Assembly (NCBI RefSeq): GCF_900114635.1
Contig: NZ_FOTQ01000002.1
Span: 62,001-126,000 of the forward strand
Origin: Shimia aestuarii
GTDB taxonomy: Bacteria; Pseudomonadota; Alphaproteobacteria; Rhodobacterales; Rhodobacteraceae
Direction: 5' to 3'
DNA length: 64,000 nt
Shown here: positions 52,779 to 61,969 of the stretch, piece by piece
Layout of the letters: each line of letters opens with the position of its first letter
Position numbering within the stretch: the first letter of the stretch is position 1
Made by a program: the position numbers and the translations under genes
Notes under the pieces: generated by a model
The model's database searches: none
Told to the model about the DNA's origin: nothing
The model's input: only the letters and a program-made list of their open reading frames with translations

Positions 52779-54272
52779 TTGTCCAAGCATATGCCGCCCG
52801 CCCACCCCTTCGACTTTGACGCCATGCGCCCGTTCGCGGACGACGACAAACTGAAAGAGGAGTGCGGTGTCTTCGGCGTCATCGGCCTCGCCGACGCGGC
52901 CAATTTCGTGGCCCTCGGCCTGCACGCGCTGCAACACCGCGGACAAGAAGCAGGCGGTATCGTCTGCCATCACCCGGAACACGGCTTCAACAGCGCCCGC
53001 CGCTTCGGCTACGTCCGCGACAACTTCACCAAGGCCAGCCTGATGGAAACCCTGCCCGGTCCGCTTGCGATCGGGCATGTGCGCTATTCCACCGCCGGCT
53101 CCAAGGGCGCGGCCATCCGCGACGTCCAGCCCTTCTTTGGCGAGTTTTCCATGGGCGGCGCAGCCATCGCCCATAACGGCAACATCACCAATGCCAACGC
53201 CCTGCGCAAAGAGCTGATCGAACGCGGCTCCATCTTCCAGAGCAGCTCGGACAGTGAATGCATCATCCACCTGATGGCCCGCTCACTTCAGCGCAACATC
53301 CCCGAACGCATGCAAGACGCCCTGCGCCGGGTCGAAGGCGCCTTCTCGGTCGTGGCCATGACCCGCACCAAACTGATCGGTGTGCGCGACCCGCATGGCG
53401 TGCGTCCCCTGGTGCTCGGGCGCCTTGGCGATGGTTGGGTCCTCAGCTCGGAAACCTGCGGCCTCGACATCATCGGCGCCGAATACATCCGTGAAATCGA
53501 ACCCGGTGAAATGGTGGTCATTACAGAGGAAGACGGAGTCGAAAGCTCGTTCCCCTTCCGCCCTCAACCCAGCAAGTTCTGCATCTTCGAACACGTCTAT
53601 TTCTCGCGCCCCGATTCGATCATCGGCGGCCGCTCGGTCTATGAAACCCGCCGCCAGATCGGCGTGGAACTGGCTCGCGAAAACCCGGTCGAGGCCGATC
53701 TCGTCTGCGCCGTTCCCGACAGCGGCACCCCCGCCGCCATCGGCTTTAGCCAGGAAAGCGGCATTCCCTTTGCCATGGGCATCATCCGCAACCAGTACAT
53801 GGGGCGCACCTTCATCGAACCCACCGAGCAGATCCGGAACATGGGTGTGCGGCTTAAACTGAATGTTAACCGCGCCCTGATAAAAGGGAAGCGCGTGATC
53901 CTGGTGGATGATTCGGTTGTCCGCGGCACCACCAGCCGCAAGATCAAGGAAATGATCCTCGATGCCGGCGCGAAAGAGGTGCATTTCCGCATCGCCTCGC
54001 CGCCGACAGCCTGGCCTTGCTTCTACGGCGTCGACACGCCGCAACGCGAGAAGCTGCTCGCGGCCACAATGTCTGAGGATGAAATGGCAGAACACCTCGC
54101 GGTGGACAGCTTGAAATTCATCTCGCTCGACGGGCTTTATCGCGCCGTGGGCGAGGCGACAGGCCGCTCCAAGGACTGCCCGCAATATTGCGACGCCTGT
54201 TTCTCGGGCGAATACCCGGTCACGCCCTCCGACATGCTCGAAAAGGGTTTCGAAATGAAGGCGGCGGAATAG
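52779..54272 (+). CDS. purF: Amidophosphoribosyltransferase (Fe-S, propeptide type)
   Basis: 497 residues from a TTG at 52779 with CGGAG upstream; the ATG at 52791 is possible. The N-terminal glutaminase nucleophile Cys is residue 29 in KEECGVFGVIG, after a propeptide. The PRPP loop is VILVDDSVVRGTTSRK (about 367). Fe-S ligand cysteines of the Bacillus-type enzyme are seen: KFCIFEHVYF, AWPCFYGVD and CPQYCDACF. It commits PRPP to purine synthesis. Confidence 0.96.
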   Translation: MSKHMPPAHPFDFDAMRPFADDDKLKEECGVFGVIGLADAANFVALGLHALQHRGQEAGGIVCHHPEHGFNSARRFGYVRDNFTKASLMETLPGPLAIGHVRYSTAGSKGAAIRDVQPFFGEFSMGGAAIAHNGNITNANALRKELIERGSIFQSSSDSECIIHLMARSLQRNIPERMQDALRRVEGAFSVVAMTRTKLIGVRDPHGVRPLVLGRLGDGWVLSSETCGLDIIGAEYIREIEPGEMVVITEEDGVESSFPFRPQPSKFCIFEHVYFSRPDSIIGGRSVYETRRQIGVELARENPVEADLVCAVPDSGTPAAIGFSQESGIPFAMGIIRNQYMGRTFIEPTEQIRNMGVRLKLNVNRALIKGKRVILVDDSVVRGTTSRKIKEMILDAGAKEVHFRIASPPTAWPCFYGVDTPQREKLLAATMSEDEMAEHLAVDSLKFISLDGLYRAVGEATGRSKDCPQYCDACFSGEYPVTPSDMLEKGFEMKAAE

Positions 54273-54414
54273 CCGCCGACTCCACGCGCCCACGCCTGGA
54301 CAGCCCGCACTCCCCCGTGATCGGCAAGGCAATGCTGCAATGCGGCAAAAACCTGCCGAGCAGTACCTGAGGGCTCTTTTCTTCCTTCCTGCCCGCTGAT
54401 ACCTGCCGTCCTCG

Positions 54415-54430
54415 TGCCCTTAAAAGGGCA
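54415..54430. promoter_or_regulatory. Perfect 7-bp dyad upstream of the small conserved protein
   Basis: TGCCCTT-AA-AAGGGCA, 18 bases before the start codon at 54448 and next to the ribosome-binding region. It could fold in mRNA or bind a protein. No partner is known. Confidence 0.45.
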
Positions 54431-54447
54431 AGGAACACAGGTATCCC

Positions 54448-54705
54448 ATGACCACCAAGACTCCCGACGCCGTGGCCGCGACGGCCACCACCCCGGGCGT
54501 GCTCAAGAACCGCACGCGCCTAACGTTGATTGGCCTGATGGGCACTACCGAGAACCCCTCGGCGCTCCTGCTCACCCCGTCCGGGCGCACGCTCAAGGTC
54601 GGCCTCGGAGACCGGACACCGGGCGGCAAGGTGGTCGGGATCGACAATACCAGCATCGTCCTGCAATCCGGGTCGCGCGAAACCCGCCTGACCATGCCAA
54701 ACTGA
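54448..54705 (+). CDS. Small conserved protein, PilP/GspC-like beta domain
   Basis: 85 residues. The C-terminal 60 residues form a beta pattern (RLTLIGLMGTTENPSALLLT, then GRTLKVGLGDRTPGGKVVGI, then DNTSIVLQ) resembling the PilP or GspC homology region. There is no signal peptide or membrane anchor, which those proteins have, so the similarity may only reflect fold. Function not assigned. The modular element copy f follows 8 bases after its stop. Confidence 0.75.
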   Translation: MTTKTPDAVAATATTPGVLKNRTRLTLIGLMGTTENPSALLLTPSGRTLKVGLGDRTPGGKVVGIDNTSIVLQSGSRETRLTMPN

Positions 54706-54712
54706 CCCTTCA

Positions 54713-54788
54713 CTTTCTTTTTCCCCAAATACCCCGGGGTGAAGCTTGAAAATCCTGCAGGATTTTCAAGCTGAGGGGCTGGCCCCTC
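54713..54788. repeat. Modular intergenic element, copy f (with 30-bp palindrome)
   Basis: T-rich arm CTTTCTTTTTCCCCAAATAC and CCCCGGGG (54713-54739), then a perfect 30-bp palindrome at 54743-54772 (15+15, arm AGCTTGAAAATCCTG), then a GAGGGGC/GCCCCTC hairpin with a 2-base loop (54773-54788). It lies between the small conserved gene and the SDR gene. Confidence 0.8.
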
Positions 54789-54824
54789 ACCCTCCCTCTT
54801 GACCTCCTGCGCCCAAGGGCGCAC

Positions 54825-55493
54825 ATGAAGCGCATGACTGACAGCACTTCTTCCGAGAAAATCGCGCTGGTGACTGGCGCATCGCGCGGCCTTGGCGCCG
54901 CCATTGCCGAAGCCCTGGCGCCAAACTTCCATGTCGTCGCCGTGGCCCGTACCACCGGCGGGCTCGAAGAACTGGATGACCGCATCCAGGCCAAGGGTGG
55001 CAAGGCAACGCTGGCGCCGATGGACATCACCAATGTTGACGCCATGGCTCAGCTCTGCCGCTCGATCCACGACCGCTGGGGCAAGATCGACCTCTGGGTG
55101 CACACCGCCATCCACGGTGCCCCGCTCACCCCGGCAGGACATATCGACCCCAAGGACTGGGACAAGTCGGTCAAGATCAATCTCGACGCCACCGGTCGGC
55201 TGATCCCCTTCCTGACGCCTTTGCTGGGCCAAGACGGCCATGCCGTATTCTTCGACGATCCACATGGCGGCGAGAAGTTCTTCGGCAGCTACGGCGCAAC
55301 CAAGACCGGCCAGATTGCCCTCGCCAAAAGCTGGCAGGTGGAAAACACGAATATCGGCCCAAAGGTCTCGATCCTGTCGCCCAACCCCATGCCCACAGGT
55401 CTGCGCGCGCGCTTCCACCCCGGTGAAGACCGCGCGCCCCTTGCCCATCCGCGCGACGAAGCAGCCCGGCTTCTGACAGAACTGGGTCTCTGA
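54825..55493 (+). CDS. Short-chain dehydrogenase/reductase with altered active site
   Basis: 222 residues. Cofactor motif VTGASRGLGAAIAEAL (about 17) and the Tyr-x3-Lys pair GSYGATK (about 155-161) are present. The Ser normally 13 residues before the Tyr is absent; that region reads HAVFFDDPHGG. The Asn of the tetrad corresponds to KINLDATG. It may bind NAD(P) without normal catalysis or use other residues. Start at 54825 or the ATG at 54834. Confidence 0.85.
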   Translation: MKRMTDSTSSEKIALVTGASRGLGAAIAEALAPNFHVVAVARTTGGLEELDDRIQAKGGKATLAPMDITNVDAMAQLCRSIHDRWGKIDLWVHTAIHGAPLTPAGHIDPKDWDKSVKINLDATGRLIPFLTPLLGQDGHAVFFDDPHGGEKFFGSYGATKTGQIALAKSWQVENTNIGPKVSILSPNPMPTGLRARFHPGEDRAPLAHPRDEAARLLTELGL

Positions 55494-55589
55494 CGCCCCT
55501 TCCCGGCGCGAACACGGGGTCGCGATACTTGCCCCCCGCCCATGGCTCCACTAGACAGGAGCCAAGAGGCGGTTAGGGGCAGGCCAAAC

Positions 55590-56372
55590 ATGCGTATTCT
55601 CATCACCAATGACGACGGCATCAACGCGCCCGGACTGGCCGTGCTGTACAAGATCGCCGCCGAGGTGGCAGGCAAGGATGGCGAAGTCTGGACCGTCGCA
55701 CCGGCGTTCGAACAATCCGGCGTGGCCCACTGCATCAGCTACACCCACCCCACGATGATCGCCAAGATGGGTGACCGCAGCTTTGCCGCCGAAGGAAGCC
55801 CCGCAGACTGCGTGCTTGCGGGCGTACATGACGTGATGAAGGGCCGCCGCCCCGACCTGATCCTCTCCGGCGTGAACCGGGGCAACAACTCCGCCGAGAA
55901 CGCGCTCTATTCGGGCACGCTCGGCGGCGCCATGGAAGGCGCGTTGCAGGGCATTCCCTCCATGGCCCTGTCGCAATATCTTGGCCCCGCCAACTACACC
56001 GCAGAAGACCCGTTCGACGCCGCCGGACAATTCGGGGCCGACGTGGTGCGCAAGGTATTGGCCGCAACACCGGACAACCCATCGGCCTACCATCTGTTCT
56101 ACAACATCAATTTCCCGCCGGTCATGGCCGACGACGTCAAGGGCGTGCGGGTCACGACCCAGGGCATGCGCCAGGGCACCAATTTCTCGGTCGAACCGCA
56201 CGCTTCGCCTTCGGGGCGGCGTTTCCTGTGGGCCAAGGGCGGCAACCAGCAGATCCAGACCGAAGCAGGCAGCGACGCTGCCGCCAATCTTGACGGATAC
56301 ATTTCCGTCACGCCCATGCGCGCTGACCTGACCGCGCATGATGCGCTTGCGGCGCTGAAGGGGATCGAATGA
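55590..56372 (+). CDS. surE: 5'-nucleotidase SurE
   Basis: 260 residues with the metal-binding NDDG near residue 7, [19 protein letters not shown] (about 95) and the usual dimer region. SurE removes phosphate from nucleoside monophosphates and polyphosphate under stress. The stop overlaps pcm by 4 bp, giving the conserved surE-pcm-nlpD order. Confidence 0.96.
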   Translation: MRILITNDDGINAPGLAVLYKIAAEVAGKDGEVWTVAPAFEQSGVAHCISYTHPTMIAKMGDRSFAAEGSPADCVLAGVHDVMKGRRPDLILSGVNRGNNSAENALYSGTLGGAMEGALQGIPSMALSQYLGPANYTAEDPFDAAGQFGADVVRKVLAATPDNPSAYHLFYNINFPPVMADDVKGVRVTTQGMRQGTNFSVEPHASPSGRRFLWAKGGNQQIQTEAGSDAAANLDGYISVTPMRADLTAHDALAALKGIE

Positions 56373-57025
56373 GCCTCGAAGACGACGCCACCGCCGAACG
56401 CAAGATGCAGTTCCTCTTTGCGCTGCGCTCAAAGGGGGTCATGGATCAGGCGGTCCTGACGGCCATGGAACGCATTGACCGGGGCCGCTTCGTGCGCGGC
56501 CTCTTTGCCGAACGCGCCTACGAGGACACCCCGCTGCCCATTGCCTGTGGCCAAACCATTTCCCAGCCTTCCGTGGTCGCCCTGATGACGCAGGCCCTTG
56601 AGGTCAGCGCACGTGACAAGGTGCTCGAAGTTGGCACCGGTTCGGGCTATCAGGCCGCGATCCTGAGCCTTCTGGCGCGGCGCGTCTACACCGTGGACCG
56701 GCACAAACGACTGGTGCGCGAGGCACGCGAGGTCTTCGAAGAACTGGACCTCGTGAATATTACTGCCTTTACCTCGGACGGCAGCTTCGGCCTGCCCGAT
56801 CAGGCCCCCTTTGATCGCATCATCGTGACCGCCGCCGCCGAGGACCCGCCCGGCCCCCTCTTGGCCCAATTGAAGATCGGCGGTATCATGGTGCTGCCCG
56901 TGGGCCAGTCGGACACGGTGCAAAGCCTGATCCGCGTGCGGCGAACGGAGACCGGGTTTGACTATGATGAACTGCGCCCGGTGCGCTTTGTGCCCTTGAT
57001 CGAGGGCATCGCGCGCGATAATTGA
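56369..57025 (+). CDS. pcm: Protein-L-isoaspartate O-methyltransferase
   Basis: 218 residues. SAM-binding [15 protein letters not shown] (about 89-103) and the preceding [15 protein letters not shown] are diagnostic. It repairs L-isoaspartyl damage. The start overlaps the surE stop (ATGA). Confidence 0.96.
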   Translation: MSLEDDATAERKMQFLFALRSKGVMDQAVLTAMERIDRGRFVRGLFAERAYEDTPLPIACGQTISQPSVVALMTQALEVSARDKVLEVGTGSGYQAAILSLLARRVYTVDRHKRLVREAREVFEELDLVNITAFTSDGSFGLPDQAPFDRIIVTAAAEDPPGPLLAQLKIGGIMVLPVGQSDTVQSLIRVRRTETGFDYDELRPVRFVPLIEGIARDN

Positions 57026-57144
57026 GCATTTTGGGCCGGGTTTCCCCTTGGAAACAGCGAAATCCGCGCCATTTTGAAATTGACGAATGACAAACGGCCC
57101 CGGCGCAAGACCAACCAACAAGGGGCGCATGCGAGGGCATCGAG

Positions 57145-58371
57145 ATGGGAATTTTTCCGGGTAAACCTGCACGACTGGCGATGGCCGGGTTGTGTCTTGC
57201 GCTGGTCGCCGCCTGCGACGACGGATTTGACGTGGACCTGCGCGGCGGATTGGGCGCCGGGCTGGACACCACCACCGCCGCCAAGACCGCAACCGCCAAA
57301 CGCCCCCGCCCCGACAATCGCGGCATCATCTCCTATCCCGGCTACCAGGTGGCCGTGGCCAAGCGCGGCGATACGCTGAGCGATGTTTCGGCGCGCGTCG
57401 GCATCCCGGCAAGCGAACTGGCCAAGTACAATGGCATTCAGCCAGACGCCCGGTTGCGCGACGGCGAAATCGTTGCGCTGCCCTACAAGGTGGCTGAACC
57501 TTCCGCGGCAACCGGTGGCACCGGTATTGTGCAGCCCCCGCAAAGCGATGTCGACATTGCCGCCATCGCCGGAAATGCCATCGACAAGGCCGAACCCGAA
57601 GTGGCGACGGAAACGCTCGCCCCGGCCGCAGCACCCGCCCCCAATACCCAAACGGGCTATGAACCGATCCGCCACAAGGTCAAGCGCGGCGAAACGGCCT
57701 TTACCATCTCGCGGCTCTACAATGTCTCGGTACGCTCCCTTGCAGAATGGAACGGGCTGGGCAGCGACTTCACCATTCGCGAAAACCAGATCCTGCTGAT
57801 CCCCCCGGCCGATCCCGTGGCCGAGAAAAAGGCAAAGAGCACATCGTCGACCTCTGCAGCGGCCCCCGCCGCGGCAGCAGCCGCAGCAGCGACCACGCTG
57901 CCCGGTCAGGGATCACCGACGCCGACGCCGCCCAGCTCGACCAAGCCGCTGCCCCCGGATGACACCAAGACCAAGGTTGCTGCGCCGCAATCCCCGGATC
58001 TCGGCAAGACGCAGTCCGCCAGCAGCGCGCGCATGAGCTATCCGGTCGACGGCAAGATCATCCGCCCCTATTCCAAGGGCAAGAACAACGGCATTGATAT
58101 CGCGGGCAAAGCCGGCACCCCGGTCAAGGCAGCTGCCGATGGCAAGGTTGCCGCAATCACCACGGATGCGGACGATGTCAAGATTGTCGTGCTGCGCCAC
58201 AGCGACAATCTCATGACGGTCTATTACAACGTCGATACGGTGAAAGTGTCCAAGGGGGCCAGCGTCAAAAGGGGCGAGGCCCTTGCCGTACTGCCCGCCA
58301 AAGACAGTTTCGTGCATTTCGAGGTTCGCAAGGGCTTCGACAGTGTCGACCCGATGCCCTACCTGAAATAA
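57145..58371 (+). CDS. NlpD-like lipoprotein with LysM domains and degenerate M23 domain
   Basis: 408 residues. Lipobox LALVAAC (Cys about 27). LysM domains near residues 70-110 (VAVAKRGDTLSDVSARVGI) and 173-220 (HKVKRGETAFTISRLYNV), a Pro/Ala/Thr linker, then an M23 fold (about 290-405). The zinc ligands are lost: the first His motif reads NNGIDIAG near 313, and the HxH motif reads FVHFEV near 388. As with E. coli NlpD, a non-catalytic domain would activate an amidase rather than cut peptidoglycan. Position after surE-pcm agrees. Confidence 0.92.
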   Translation: MGIFPGKPARLAMAGLCLALVAACDDGFDVDLRGGLGAGLDTTTAAKTATAKRPRPDNRGIISYPGYQVAVAKRGDTLSDVSARVGIPASELAKYNGIQPDARLRDGEIVALPYKVAEPSAATGGTGIVQPPQSDVDIAAIAGNAIDKAEPEVATETLAPAAAPAPNTQTGYEPIRHKVKRGETAFTISRLYNVSVRSLAEWNGLGSDFTIRENQILLIPPADPVAEKKAKSTSSTSAAAPAAAAAAAATTLPGQGSPTPTPPSSTKPLPPDDTKTKVAAPQSPDLGKTQSASSARMSYPVDGKIIRPYSKGKNNGIDIAGKAGTPVKAAADGKVAAITTDADDVKIVVLRHSDNLMTVYYNVDTVKVSKGASVKRGEALAVLPAKDSFVHFEVRKGFDSVDPMPYLK

Positions 58372-58380
58372 CTTGCCGCA

Positions 58381-58439
58381 GGGGCGCTGCCCCGTCTCAG
58401 CAAGCTGAGTCTCCCCGGGGTATTTTTGGAAAAAGAAAG
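58381..58439. repeat. Modular intergenic element, copy g (reverse, full)
   Basis: GGGGC-GCT-GCCCC (58381-58393), CTCAGC-AA-GCTGAG (58396-58409), then CTCCCCGGGG and TATTTTTGGAAAAAGAAAG. It is the same three modules as copy f in the opposite orientation, with a different middle palindrome. For nlpD on the plus strand it reads as hairpins followed by TATTTTT, so it could terminate; the DUF815 stop lies 20 bases beyond. Confidence 0.78.
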
Positions 58440-58458
58440 TGCTGCGTGGCGACCGGAG

Positions 58459-59298
58459 TCAGAGCGCCACGCCACGACGCCCAGCCAGATCCGTAAAGTA
58501 TTGCCACGCCACGCGGCCCGACCGCGCCCCGCGCGTGGCCTGCCATTCAATCGCCTCGGCGCGCAGGGTTTCATCGTCAATTTCGACGCCGTGGGCATCA
58601 CAATAGCCGCGGATCATGGCAAGGTAGTCGTCCTGCGTGCAGGGGTGGAAGCCGAGCCAGAGGCCAAAGCGGTCCGAAAGGGAGACTTTTTCCTCGACCG
58701 CCTCAGAGGGATTGATCGCGCTCGAGCGTTCATTTTCGATCATGTCCCGCGGCATCAGGTGTCGGCGGTTGGAGGTGGCATAAAAGACCACGTTGTCCGG
58801 GCGGCCTTCGATACCGCCATCCAGAACCGCCTTGAGCGATTTGTAATGCTGGTCATCATGGCTGAACGAGAGGTCGTCACAGAACAGCAGGAACCGTTCA
58901 TCGCGCCCGCGCAACAGGTTCAACAGACGCGCGACACTGGGCAGGTCTTCGCGTTGCAATTCCACGATCTTGAGCGGTAGCCCCTGTTTCAGCACTTCTG
59001 CATGCACCGCCTTGACCAGCGAAGATTTCCCCATGCCGCGCGCGCCCCACAACAGCGCATTGTTGGCCGGAAGACCGCGCGCGAACTGCAACGTGTTCTC
59101 CAGCAGCGTATCGCGCGACCGGTCCACCCCGATCAGGAGGTCGATCTCCACGCGGTTGATCCGCGCCACTGACTCGAGCCGATCCGGGTCCACGTGCCAG
59201 ACAAAACCGTCCGCCGCCGAGAAATCCGGCGCCGCCAAAGGGGCGGGCGACATGCGTTCAAGGGCATCGGCAATACGGGTCAGCGTGGCATCGTTCAT
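58459..59298 (-). CDS. DUF815-family ATP-binding protein
   Basis: 279 residues from the ATG at 59298, with GGAGAGCC upstream. Walker A is LLWGARGMGKSSLVKAV (about 83-99), and a Walker B-like FLLFCDDLSFSHDD (about 136). DUF815 proteins are AAA-type ATPases of unknown role, widespread in proteobacteria. There is no membrane helix. It is convergent with nlpD and upstream of tatC in the same direction as tatABC but with a 123-bp gap. Confidence 0.88.
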   Translation of the reverse strand: MNDATLTRIADALERMSPAPLAAPDFSAADGFVWHVDPDRLESVARINRVEIDLLIGVDRSRDTLLENTLQFARGLPANNALLWGARGMGKSSLVKAVHAEVLKQGLPLKIVELQREDLPSVARLLNLLRGRDERFLLFCDDLSFSHDDQHYKSLKAVLDGGIEGRPDNVVFYATSNRRHLMPRDMIENERSSAINPSEAVEEKVSLSDRFGLWLGFHPCTQDDYLAMIRGYCDAHGVEIDDETLRAEAIEWQATRGARSGRVAWQYFTDLAGRRGVAL

Positions 59299-59421
59299 TT
59301 CGGCTCTCCAGTCTTTGCTCGCGGCCCAGAAACCACGATCAGAAGACGGCGGCAAGGGGGAGATACGCAAGCGGCGCGCGGGTGATCCCGCGCGCCGTAT
59401 CCGACCTTCGGTGGGTCTTGG

Positions 59422-60315
59422 TCATTTCGAAGCTTCGTCGTCCTCGTCGAACTCTTTCATCAGAGGATCGTCAAACTCTTCTTCATCGTCATAGTAACCA
59501 TCGGCGCGCAGCTGAGCCTCGCGCTTGGCTTCGACGCGGCGCACGAGGAAGATCGAAATCTCGTAAAGCCCGTAGACCACGACAAACAGGATCACCTGCG
59601 TGATCACGTCCGGCGGCGTCACCAGCGCAGCCAGCACGAGGATGCCGACCACTGCGTATTTGCGCACGGTGCCCAATCCCTCGGCGCTGACCAGACCGGC
59701 CTTGCCCATCAGGGTCAGAAGCACCGGAAGCTGGAAACACAGGCCAAAGGCGACGATGAACTTGATGGTCAGATTCAGGTATTCCTGAGCAGAGCCCTGG
59801 AACACGACCGACAGGGGCGCCGCATTCATGCCGCCTTCTACAACCGCTTCGCCTTCTCCGCCAAACTGCTGGAACCCGAGGAAAAAGTCATAGGCCAGCG
59901 GCGTGACCACGAAGAACGCGAACGACGCGCCCAGAAGGAACATGAAAGGAGAGGCGATCAGAAACGGCAGGAACGCGCCCTTCTCGTTCTTGTAAAGCCC
60001 CGGCGCCACAAATCGCCACATCTGCAGGGCGATATAGGGAAAGGCGAGGATCAGACCGCCCAGCAATGACACCTTGATCGCCACGAAGAACCCTTCCTGC
60101 GGCGAAATGAAGATCAGGTCGCAGTCCTGTCCCCGCTCGGCCAGAACCGAGCACAACGGCGCAGTCAGGAAGTTGAAGATCGGGGTGGCCACCGTGAAAC
60201 AGATGATCATGCCGATCAGGAAGGCGACCACCGAGTGAATCAGGCGGTTGCGCAGTTCGGCCAGATGCTCGATCAGCGGGGCCGAGCTGTCGTCGATCTC
60301 GTCAGTGCTGCTCAT
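59422..60315 (-). CDS. tatC: Twin-arginine translocase subunit TatC
   Basis: 297 residues and six membrane helices, with the N-terminal [15 protein letters not shown] motif that binds twin-arginine signals. The C-terminal tail after helix 6 is about 40 residues and very acidic ([11 protein letters not shown]). The start overlaps the tatB stop by 4 bp. Confidence 0.96.
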   Translation of the reverse strand: MSSTDEIDDSSAPLIEHLAELRNRLIHSVVAFLIGMIICFTVATPIFNFLTAPLCSVLAERGQDCDLIFISPQEGFFVAIKVSLLGGLILAFPYIALQMWRFVAPGLYKNEKGAFLPFLIASPFMFLLGASFAFFVVTPLAYDFFLGFQQFGGEGEAVVEGGMNAAPLSVVFQGSAQEYLNLTIKFIVAFGLCFQLPVLLTLMGKAGLVSAEGLGTVRKYAVVGILVLAALVTPPDVITQVILFVVVYGLYEISIFLVRRVEAKREAQLRADGYYDDEEEFDDPLMKEFDEDDEASK

Positions 60316-60815
60316 GCTTTGGAATCCTCGGCGGAATCAGTGGTTTGCGTGGCCTTGCGTGCCGCATCGGCACGGGCCTTGGCTTCGGCGGCTGCTTCCT
60401 CGGCTGCCTTGGCCTCGGCATCCAGACGTTCCTGGGCCTTCTTCGCCGTCGCTTCCTGGATCTTGTGGGCATCCTCGGCACGCTGTGCGGCCAGCTTGCC
60501 CGTTTCACTCTCGGGATCAAGGTTCAGGTCCGTAACCGACTTGGCCGTCTCCTTGACCGCATCTGTTGCAGCCTTGACCGGGTTCGTGACCTTGTTCAGC
60601 CCATCTGTCGCGCTCCGGAATGTGTCGGTCACATCCTTCACGCCAGCCTGATCCGCAGCCTGGTTCATGGCCGTCGAAAACTCACGCGCCATACCCTTTG
60701 CCTTGCCCACGAACCGCCCCACCGAGCGGAACAGAACAGGCAAATCCTTGGGGCCGACGACGATCAGCGCGACGATGCCGATCACCAGCAGTTCAGTCCA
60801 ACCCAGATCGAACAT
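60312..60815 (-). CDS. tatB: Twin-arginine translocase subunit TatB
   Basis: 167 residues. N-terminal helix with the TatB signature [20 protein letters not shown] followed by PKDLP, an amphipathic helix ([13 protein letters not shown]), then a long Ala/Lys/Glu-rich coil. It forms the receptor with TatC. It is 18 bp downstream of tatA. Confidence 0.95.
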   Translation of the reverse strand: MFDLGWTELLVIGIVALIVVGPKDLPVLFRSVGRFVGKAKGMAREFSTAMNQAADQAGVKDVTDTFRSATDGLNKVTNPVKAATDAVKETAKSVTDLNLDPESETGKLAAQRAEDAHKIQEATAKKAQERLDAEAKAAEEAAAEAKARADAARKATQTTDSAEDSKA

Positions 60816-60833
60816 CTATCAGGCGCCTCCGGC

Positions 60834-61049
60834 TCAGACTTTGTCTTTTTCGTCTTCGGGGGTAACGTCCTTGGCCGTGTTGGCGGCTTCTTTTTCAAGC
60901 TCTTCCTGGCCTTCGTTGATGCCGCGCTTGAACGAGGTGATGCCCTTGCCGACTTCGCCCATCAGCGAGCTGATCTTGCCACGGCCAAACAGCACGAGCA
61001 CGACAACGGCGATCAGAAGAAGGCCCGGCAGACCGATATTGTTCAACAT
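60834..61049 (-). CDS. tatA: Twin-arginine translocase subunit TatA
   Basis: 71 residues: a single N-terminal membrane helix, the FGRGKI hinge, an amphipathic helix (SSLMGEVGKGITSFKRG) and an acidic tail. It polymerises into the protein-conducting pore. First gene of tatABC. Confidence 0.95.
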   Translation of the reverse strand: MLNNIGLPGLLLIAVVVLVLFGRGKISSLMGEVGKGITSFKRGINEGQEELEKEAANTAKDVTPEDEKDKV

Positions 61050-61186
61050 GTCTTTATCTCCCTAGCATCGGGCGCCGCGCGGGCGTCCCGGTAAATGACG
61101 CCTCAGTCCTAGCGCCTTGTTGACCGGTGGAAAAGCGCCAAACATCATGTCAGATGCGCCGATTGGGGGTGTTTGTGCACTTGTTT

Positions 61187-61221
61187 TGTCATTATCCTGT
61201 CAGTTGTCAGCTTTTTGTCAG
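61187..61221. promoter_or_regulatory. Direct TGTCA repeats in the tatA / WYL divergent promoter
   Basis: TGTCA(G) starts at 61187, 61198, 61205 and 61216, so two pairs each spaced 11 bp start-to-start, with a further TGTCAG at 61148. They lie within 60 bp of the WYL regulator start codon. Candidate operator for the regulator itself. Confidence 0.55.
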
Positions 61222-61241
61222 TTGAAGGTTAAATCAGCGCC

Positions 61242-61904
61242 ATGAAACGAGCGGATCGGCTCTATGCCCTGATCGAGATATTGAAGGATGGCCGCCTGCA
61301 CCGGGCCGAGGACATGGCCAAGCGGCTTGGGGTTTCCATGCGTACGATATACCGCGACATGGAAACCCTCGCGGCAAGCGGTGTGCCCGTCGAAGGCGAA
61401 CGTGGGCTGGGTTACGCCGCGCGTGCCGCGATCACACTGCCCCCCCTGAACCTGACGGAATCGGAACTCGAGGCGCTTCACATCGGCTTGGCTGCGGTGG
61501 GCGGCGGAATGGAAGGGGATCTGCGCGAAGCGGCCGAATCGCTCAGCGCCAAGATTGACGCTGTACTGCCCGAAGACAGCCGCGCCGCGCCCAAGAGCTT
61601 TGGTTTTGCCATCTACCCCTTTGCCGACGCTGCGCAGGGGTTCCGTCATCTGACCCCCTTGCGCACGGCCATTCGCGCGCGGCAAAAGCTGCGCCTTACG
61701 CTGACCGACGGGCGCATTTGCGACGTTCGACCGCTCAAGATGGACTATTGGGGGCGCGTGTGGACTTGCGTCGTCTGGAGCGAAACCGGGGACGCGTTTG
61801 AAACACTCCGGGTTGATCAGATCGATACCGTCACCATCCTGCCCGGCCTGTTCGTGGAGGAACCGGGCAAGCGTCTTCAGGATTTTCAGGTCCAAACCCG
61901 TTGA
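61242..61904 (+). CDS. HTH-WYL transcriptional regulator
   Basis: 220 residues. N-terminal DeoR/HTH_11-type winged helix (RLYALIEILKDGRLHRAEDM, then KRLGVSMRTIYRDME) and a WYL domain with the PLKMDYWGRVW segment (about 165-175). WYL regulators sense nucleic-acid or nucleotide ligands in several systems. It is divergent from tatA. The downstream gene encodes a secreted protein whose start lies 65 bp after this stop. Confidence 0.9.
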   Translation: MKRADRLYALIEILKDGRLHRAEDMAKRLGVSMRTIYRDMETLAASGVPVEGERGLGYAARAAITLPPLNLTESELEALHIGLAAVGGGMEGDLREAAESLSAKIDAVLPEDSRAAPKSFGFAIYPFADAAQGFRHLTPLRTAIRARQKLRLTLTDGRICDVRPLKMDYWGRVWTCVVWSETGDAFETLRVDQIDTVTILPGLFVEEPGKRLQDFQVQTR

Positions 61905-61969
61905 GGCACATCATGGCGCCTGTCACGGGATCGTCCTACACTCCAAGCGTTACGACAAAGGAGGTTCTC

